From positions 1-64,000 of the forward strand of contig NZ_JAAITA010000015.1 of the NCBI RefSeq assembly GCF_013304445.1: a stretch of DNA of 64,000 nucleotides, written 5' to 3'. The translations under genes and the position numbers were made by a program. The notes beneath the pieces are model-generated. The model searched no databases. It was not told the DNA's origin and saw nothing but the letters and a program-made list of their open reading frames with translations. The DNA is from Blautia hansenii. Lineage in GTDB: Bacteria; Bacillota; Clostridia; Lachnospirales; Lachnospiraceae. Positions 59,695 to 64,000 of the stretch are shown one piece after another; positions within the stretch are counted from its first letter, which is position 1; every line of letters starts with the position of its first letter.

Positions 59695-60776
59695 TACAAT
59701 TTCCGAGGATATGATGTACTTCCTCTAATAATCAAGCGAGGTTCATATTCTATATGATGAATCATTCCCTCCTTCAAAAAACCGCCTCTTTCCTGTTCTG
59801 CTTCTATCTTGTCAAGAAGAAGGCGACAGGCATCTTCCCCTTTTTTGGGGGCAAAATGCTCCACAGTTGTCAAGTCAATCCCTTTCATTCCGGAAATTAA
59901 TAAATTGTCGCAGCCCACTACGGAAATTTCTTCCGGAATTTTGTAATGCAGGTTTAAAAGTGCATCGCGGATTCCCAGAGCAACCATATCACTGCTTCCG
60001 GCTATGGCAGTTAAATCAGGAACTTCTCTAATCATTTCCAAAGCCAGCTCATATCCTGTCCTGTATTCCATATCTTCCTCTTGAAATAAAATGTCCATCT
60101 GTTCCGGAAGGCTCTTAATATAAACACTGTCTCCATATCCTGCTTTTTCAAAAGTTTCACAGAAACCTTTCATTCTGGCTCTTCTGGCGGATTGCCTCTG
60201 TGTCAGAGGAGTGGATAAAAAGGCTGCTTTTCTGTGTCCCAGTTCCAGCAAATGCCCAGCAAGAAGTTCACCTGTTTTCTTACTGTTCAGTTCCACTGTG
60301 TCCATTCCTTCCACAACAGCTTTCTCTCCAATAAGTATAACCGGTATTTTTTCAGAAATCTTTTGAAGAAGTTCCGTAAATACCGGCGTGAAAGTACAAA
60401 TGACTCCCGATGGATTCAGTTTTTCTATTTTTTTCAGGTACTTCTCCTCTGTTTGATAATCCCTCCTGGTATTACATAAAAACACGTCATACCGATTTTT
60501 CTGTGCTGTCTTTTCAATTCCCTGTAAAAGAGAACAATAATACGGATTGGATAAATTGGGACACATGACAAAAATAGTTCCTCTCATGGACACCCTGGTT
60601 CTTGAAGCCTTCTTTTCATTCGTATATCCCAATGTCCGAGCTGCCTCTTCCACCCGCTCTATCGTTTCTCTTGAAAAAGAGACATTATATTTTTTATTAA
60701 GAATCATGGACACAGCTGACTGAGAAACGCCTGCCTTTCTGGCTACATCTGTAGAAGTAATTTTTTTTCGGTTCAT
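59694..60776 (-). CDS. LacI family transcriptional regulator
   Basis: A 360-residue LacI-type regulator. The N-terminal helix-turn-helix is TSTDVARKAGVSQSAVSMILN with hinge helix region near 45-60, followed by a periplasmic-binding-like ligand domain (IFVMCPNLSNPYYCSLLQGIE, VGCDNLLISGMKGIDLTTVEH). ATG 60776 follows AAAGGAAAGG. It precedes araM, lacX-like and trpB2 genes in the same direction and likely controls them in response to a sugar or sugar phosphate. Confidence 0.93.
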   Translation of the reverse strand: MNRKKITSTDVARKAGVSQSAVSMILNKKYNVSFSRETIERVEEAARTLGYTNEKKASRTRVSMRGTIFVMCPNLSNPYYCSLLQGIEKTAQKNRYDVFLCNTRRDYQTEEKYLKKIEKLNPSGVICTFTPVFTELLQKISEKIPVILIGEKAVVEGMDTVELNSKKTGELLAGHLLELGHRKAAFLSTPLTQRQSARRARMKGFCETFEKAGYGDSVYIKSLPEQMDILFQEEDMEYRTGYELALEMIREVPDLTAIAGSSDMVALGIRDALLNLHYKIPEEISVVGCDNLLISGMKGIDLTTVEHFAPKKGEDACRLLLDKIEAEQERGGFLKEGMIHHIEYEPRLIIRGSTSYPRKL

Positions 60777-60857
60777 GAATGCCTTTCCTTTCCCCAATTA
60801 TAAAATATCTTCTCCTATTGTATCATAGCGAAAAAGCATTGCAAGAACTGAACACAC

Positions 60858-61178
60858 TTATTTATTTTCTGAAGAGTAATATGGAATGCACAAATAGGAG
60901 CCCTCATAAATTACATCACTCTTCATGTGGTTAATCTTTTTAACTTCTCTGATATAGTCTTCTGTGGAATCATATTCTTCCGTCTGATATTCCTGAGCTA
61001 TTTCCCAGAGACTTGTTCCCTCTTTTATTTCGATACTGGTAAAATACTTATGCCGTACAGACTCCTGTGTACCCGCACTGGCCGTATCAGAAGTAACCCA
61101 GAGCATTCCTAATACCACTGCACACAATAAAACTATAGCATACAAAAAACTTCGTTTTCTTCTTAATTTACTTCTCAT
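60858..61178 (-). CDS. YneA-like LysM protein, SOS division inhibitor candidate
   Basis: A 106-residue protein with a basic N-terminus, one membrane or signal segment (about 10-30) and a LysM domain (about 48-98: IKEGTSLWEIAQEYQ...IREVKKINHMKSDVIYEGSYLCIPYY). This is the build of YneA, the SOS-induced division inhibitor. ATG 61178 is preferred because GGAGG is then eight bases upstream. It is divergent from lexA and its promoter spacer carries a LexA box, which strongly supports the role. Confidence 0.85.
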   Translation of the reverse strand: MRSKLRRKRSFLYAIVLLCAVVLGMLWVTSDTASAGTQESVRHKYFTSIEIKEGTSLWEIAQEYQTEEYDSTEDYIREVKKINHMKSDVIYEGSYLCIPYYSSENK

Positions 61179-61200
61179 TCTCATACCCTCCGTAAAATCG

Positions 61201-61354
61201 CGAAAATATGTTCGCGAACATCTGTTTGCTTTCTATCTGCAATCAGCATACTACAAGAACACATGTTTGTCAATACTTTTATCGAACATATTTTCGTTTC
61301 ACGAACAAACTTTCCGAATATCTGTTTGCATTTTCTGTAAAGCTGTGATATGAT
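61201..61354. promoter_or_regulatory. SOS control region with five LexA-like boxes
   Basis: Boxes resembling CGAACRNRYGTTYG lie at 61201-61214, 61215-61228, 61256-61269, 61283-61296 and 61315-61328; the third, AGAACACATGTTTG, fits best. The yneA-like promoter (minus: TTGACA 61268-61273, 17 bases, TATGCT 61245-61250) has the third box in its spacer. The lexA promoter (plus: TTGCAT 61326-61331, 17 bases, TATGAT 61349-61354) has the fifth box on its -35. Confidence 0.88.
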
Positions 61355-61390
61355 AAAAGTAAGATTTCGATGATTCGGAGGTACCAGATT

Positions 61391-62017
61391 ATGTCATATG
61401 GAAAAATAAGTCAAAAACAATCTGAAATTTTAGAATATATGAAAAATGAAATTTTAAACAGAGGATTTCCTCCTTCTGTAAGGGAAATTTGCGAGGCTGT
61501 GAATCTGAAATCCACATCCTCTGTCCATTCCCATCTTGAAACACTGGAAAAAAACGGCTATATTCGCAGAGACCCAACCAAACCCCGTGCCATAGAGATT
61601 GTAGATGACAATTTTAATCTGGTTCGGAGAGAGACGGTTAATGTTCCTATTGTTGGCAAAGTAGCTGCAGGACAGCCGCTTCTTGCCATGGAAAATGTCG
61701 AGGGATATTTCCCCATTCCTTCTGAATTTATGCCCAACAACAAAACTTTTATGCTGGTCGTAGAAGGTGACAGTATGATAAATGCCGGAATTTTCAGCGG
61801 AGATTATGTGCTTGTAGAACAGCAGCCTACTGCTGAGAACGGTCAAAAGGTTGTTGCACTGGTAGACGACTCTGCAACAGTAAAAACCTTTTATAAAGAA
61901 AAAGATTATATTCGTCTTCAGCCGGAAAACGATTCCATGGATCCTATCCTTGTAGGACCGGAGCAGGTTTTCCAGATTCTTGGAAAAGTAATTGGTGTGT
62001 TTCGTTTTATGCGTTAA
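61391..62017 (+). CDS. lexA: SOS repressor LexA
   Basis: LexA represses DNA-damage genes and cleaves itself when RecA filaments form. ATG 61391 ([10 protein letters not shown]) follows GGAGG and gives 208 residues. The winged helix is at 1-70 ([34 protein letters not shown]). The cleavage site AG is in [11 protein letters not shown], the serine in EGDSMINAG and the lysine in [10 protein letters not shown]. Both self-regulation and control of the divergent yneA-like gene are supported by the boxes upstream. Confidence 0.97.
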   Translation: MSYGKISQKQSEILEYMKNEILNRGFPPSVREICEAVNLKSTSSVHSHLETLEKNGYIRRDPTKPRAIEIVDDNFNLVRRETVNVPIVGKVAAGQPLLAMENVEGYFPIPSEFMPNNKTFMLVVEGDSMINAGIFSGDYVLVEQQPTAENGQKVVALVDDSATVKTFYKEKDYIRLQPENDSMDPILVGPEQVFQILGKVIGVFRFMR

Positions 62018-62109
62018 TTTCAGCAAAAAAGAAGAACCCCATAGAAGCGTCTCTGATTTTCCACTTGGTATTCTTGAGCACACTTCGTATGGAGTTTCTT
62101 CTCTTGCTT

Positions 62110-62463
62110 TTACATATCTAAATCTGTTCTCTCAACTAAAGTTCCATCTCTCCAGATACGTTCTAAATCATAGAACAGACGGTTTTCTTCATCAAAAATA
62201 TGAATCACGACATCTCTGTAATCCATAAGAATCCAGTTTGCGCTCTGGTATCCTTCCATCTGTTTGGCTTCTACACCGGCTCTTCCCAGCACTTCATCCA
62301 CATTATCTGCCATGGCCTGCACCTGACTGCGGTTAGTTCCGCTGGCAATGATAAAGTAGTCTGCCAGTGTTGAAATCTGTTCAATCTGAATAATTTTAAT
62401 ATCCTGAGCCTTTTTATCTTCCATGGCCTCGCAAGCCATGCGTGCTATTTCTTTACTATTCAT
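62110..62463 (-). CDS. rsfS: Ribosomal silencing factor RsfS
   Basis: RsfS binds ribosomal protein uL14 and blocks joining of the subunits when nutrients are short. At 117 residues, from ATG 62463 (MNSKEIARMACEAMEDKKAQD), it has the typical I-x-Q-ISTLADYFIIASGTNRSQVQAMADNV and WILMDYRDVVIHIFDEENRLFYDLERIW. It overlaps yqeK by eight bases in the conserved nadD-yqeK-rsfS order. It is convergent with lexA; no clear terminator lies between them. Confidence 0.96.
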   Translation of the reverse strand: MNSKEIARMACEAMEDKKAQDIKIIQIEQISTLADYFIIASGTNRSQVQAMADNVDEVLGRAGVEAKQMEGYQSANWILMDYRDVVIHIFDEENRLFYDLERIWRDGTLVERTDLDM

Positions 62464-63064
62464 GGTCTGTGTTCTCCTTTTCCTTTTTTCCAAGGTGCAG
62501 CGCTTCATAATATTGAAAAGCCTTTTCTGTATAAGGATCGATAAGTTTTGCACTGGTTTCCAGATAGGAAAGGCTGTCTTTTAAAATGTAATACATTCCT
62601 TCATCTAAATCCATAAAAGCTACTTTTCTCACCCAGGACAGATTGGGTGCTCTGTCTCTTCCAGGTTCAATATAGTCCGCTATATAGATTATTTTCTCCA
62701 GACTGCTCATATCCTCTTTCCCTGTAGTATGCCAGCGGATAGCAGACAATATTCCCAGGTCATGTATATCGTACTTCTCTTTTGCAATATAAACACCCAG
62801 CTTCGCATGAATCAAAAAGGGATTTTGCTTTTCAAAGATACTGAGTTCAATGCCCTGCTTCCGGCAGATTTTCAACTTCTTTTTATTGGGAATACACTTT
62901 GCACAATCGTGAAGCAGACCTGCCAGCCGAGCCTGCTCCATATTGGTTCCATGAGCCATAGCCAGGGCTGCCGCTGTGTACATCACTCCCTGGGTATGCA
63001 TAAAACGGTCTTTATCCAGATATTTTTTCAATTTTTTCTCAATTTCCGCAAAATCATATTTCAT
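62456..63064 (-). CDS. yqeK: HD-domain hydrolase YqeK
   Basis: YqeK proteins are HD-domain symmetric diadenosine tetraphosphate hydrolases. ATG 63064 gives 202 residues. Metal ligands are in RFMHTQGVMYTAAALA, the HD doublet in AGLLHDCAKCIP, HAKLGVYIAKEKY and ILSAIRWHTTGKEDMS, and the aspartate in IIYIADYIEPGRDR. An upstream GTG lies too close to the AAGGG. It overlaps nadD by 11 bases and rsfS by eight. Confidence 0.94.
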   Translation of the reverse strand: MKYDFAEIEKKLKKYLDKDRFMHTQGVMYTAAALAMAHGTNMEQARLAGLLHDCAKCIPNKKKLKICRKQGIELSIFEKQNPFLIHAKLGVYIAKEKYDIHDLGILSAIRWHTTGKEDMSSLEKIIYIADYIEPGRDRAPNLSWVRKVAFMDLDEGMYYILKDSLSYLETSAKLIDPYTEKAFQYYEALHLGKKEKENTDHE

Positions 63065-63692
63065 CTTTATCACTACCCTTGTATATATTATTCTCCATGA
63101 TATAAGATATCACCTGGTCCGGTACATAATAGGCCAATGAACGGCGCTGCTGTATCCAGGTACGAATCTGCTCTGAAGAAATATCAATGTTCAGAGAATT
63201 CAGCTTTTCTATTCTTCCCCCGTATTTTTTCTTCAGTGCGGCAATGGTCTCGTCTAAACGCTGATGACTGGTATGATTTCTGGTGGCTACCAGAATTGTA
63301 CAGACATTCAGAATGCGGAAAGGTTCTCTCCATTTTTCAAAATCATACAGAGAGTCTGCTCCCAGAATAAAAAAGTATTCCGTATCCGGATTTTGGTTTT
63401 GCAAATTTTCCAGTGTTCTGTAGGTATAGGTATATCCATCCTGCCGCATTTCTTCCAGAGACAGTTCAAAATGCGGATTTGACGCTATAGCCCTTTTCAC
63501 CATTTCTGTGCGCTGCTCATCACTGGCCCGGTCTTTTCTTTCTCTTTTATGCGGAGGGTTTCCGGCAGGCATAAACAGCACCTTATCCAATTGAAACTGT
63601 TCATATGCCGTTTCTCCCAGAATCAAATGCCCTATATGAATAGGATCAAAAGTACCTCCCATGATACCGATTCTCTTTCTTTTTTCCCGCAT
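63054..63692 (-). CDS. nadD: Nicotinate-nucleotide adenylyltransferase
   Basis: NadD makes nicotinic acid adenine dinucleotide from NaMN and ATP in NAD synthesis. The 212-residue protein has the nucleotidyltransferase loop GIMGGTFDPIHIGHL, FMPAGNPPHKRER, FILGADSLYDFEKWRE and the C-terminal ISSEQIRTWIQQRRSLAYYVPDQVISYI. GAGGAAAG precedes the ATG. It stands in the conserved yhbY-nadD-yqeK-rsfS order. Confidence 0.97.
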   Translation of the reverse strand: MREKRKRIGIMGGTFDPIHIGHLILGETAYEQFQLDKVLFMPAGNPPHKRERKDRASDEQRTEMVKRAIASNPHFELSLEEMRQDGYTYTYRTLENLQNQNPDTEYFFILGADSLYDFEKWREPFRILNVCTILVATRNHTSHQRLDETIAALKKKYGGRIEKLNSLNIDISSEQIRTWIQQRRSLAYYVPDQVISYIMENNIYKGSDKDEI

Positions 63693-63718
63693 AACACTTT
63701 CCTCTTTTTTGTTATTCT

Positions 63719-64000
63719 TTATGGCAGAAATATCTTTTTCTTATTATCCTTGCCTTCTTTATATAACACAATTTTTTTACCAATGACCTGTACGACCTGA
63801 GAACGTGTACGCTCTGCAAGCACTGCGGCAATTTCCTTCGGGTCATCCATACAGTTCTGGAGAACACTGATTTTAATCAGTTCTCTTGCCTCTAAGGCTT
63901 CTGCAACAGCTGCTGTATTTTCCGGTGTCAAACTGGATTTTCCAATCTGAAAAATCGGTTCCATAGTCATTGCAAGCCCTTTTAAATACGCTCTTTGTTT
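63719..64000 (-). CDS. yhbY: YhbY family RNA-binding protein, 5' end outside the window
   Basis: A CRS1/YhbY-domain protein that binds pre-ribosomal particles. The minus-strand frame stays open up to base 64000: translation upstream of the internal ATG at 63970 reads KQRAYLKGLAMTMEPIFQIGK, matching the family start (S/T-KQRAYLRGLA...DPIFQIGK). So the real start lies just beyond the window and the ATG at 63970 is not the start. ELIKISVLQN, EIAAVLAERTRSQVVQVIGKKIVLY are the other hallmarks. Confidence 0.93.
   Translation of the reverse strand, partial: KQRAYLKGLAMTMEPIFQIGKSSLTPENTAAVAEALEARELIKISVLQNCMDDPKEIAAVLAERTRSQVVQVIGKKIVLYKEGKDNKKKIFLP

Noticed and set aside
1-64000. tRNA, rRNA, CRISPR arrays and insertion sequences
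   Set aside because: I looked for T-loop GGTTCRA patterns, regular short repeats with spacers and transposase frames and found none that I can support.

Overview
The window looks like chromosomal DNA of a low-to-mid GC Gram-positive anaerobe of the class Clostridia, most likely family Lachnospiraceae (a Blautia-like genome). This is inferred from the gene content (yggS-sepF-ylmH cluster, rubrerythrin, a lexA/yneA-like pair, a T-box leader, LarB/LarC, many Bce/Bcr-type ABC transporters with two-component systems), strong GGAGG ribosome binding sites and consensus sigma-A promoters. I see no rRNA, tRNA, CRISPR array, insertion sequence or prophage.

Layout. 0-7.4 kb: a long plus-strand cluster with a HlyD-like membrane protein, yggS, sepF, ylmH, aroB, lspA and an rluD-type pseudouridine synthase, followed by a cytidylate kinase-like gene and a strong terminator. 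7.4-14.2 kb: a TtcA-like enzyme (minus), an AI-2E family transporter and dtd, a stand-alone XerS-like tyrosine recombinase with a difSL-like site just upstream, a FAD/Rieske oxidoreductase, an unknown two-repeat protein and rubrerythrin. 14.2-21.0 kb: an ECF-type sigma factor with a membrane protein and an ABC exporter, then a Bcr-type ABC exporter flanked by a broken response regulator and an orphan sensor kinase. 21.0-29 kb: nitroreductase, XdhC-like protein, M20 amidohydrolase, endonuclease III, DEAD-box helicase, larC1/larB and a D-Ala-D-Ala carboxypeptidase.

29-37 kb: a VanRS-like two-component pair placed directly behind a complete-looking folate operon (folC, folE, an HD protein, folP, a folB-folK fusion), then a MarR-MATE pair. 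37-41.8 kb: a BceSAB antimicrobial peptide sensing and resistance module whose response regulator lies on the opposite strand, behind a T-box-controlled SBF-family transporter (41.8-43.2 kb). 43.2-45.6 kb: a GntP permease and a divergent FadR-type regulator. 45.7-47.6 kb: a YtrA-type GntR regulator with its ABC transporter and an elaborate operator. 47.7-55.7 kb: a second MacB/Bce-type ABC transporter, a flavodoxin-like protein, a HelD-like helicase and another two-component system. 55.8-60.8 kb: TrpB2, a LacX-like epimerase, glycerol-1-phosphate dehydrogenase (AraM) and a LacI regulator. 60.9-64 kb: a yneA-like gene and lexA with five LexA-like boxes, then rsfS, yqeK, nadD and a partial yhbY.

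Most genes left of about 22.6 kb run on the plus strand and most genes to the right run on the minus strand, so the two halves converge. Together with the XerS-like gene and difSL-like sequence at 10.2 kb, this suggests that the window spans the replication terminus and carries a single-recombinase chromosome dimer resolution system of the streptococcal type. That is the observation I find most worth testing. Other points of interest are a helically phased operator array in front of the YtrA-type operon, a long hairpin covering the ribosome binding site of the carboxypeptidase gene, a T-box in front of an SBF transporter and bceR, a larC lacking its second half, and an inactivated response regulator.
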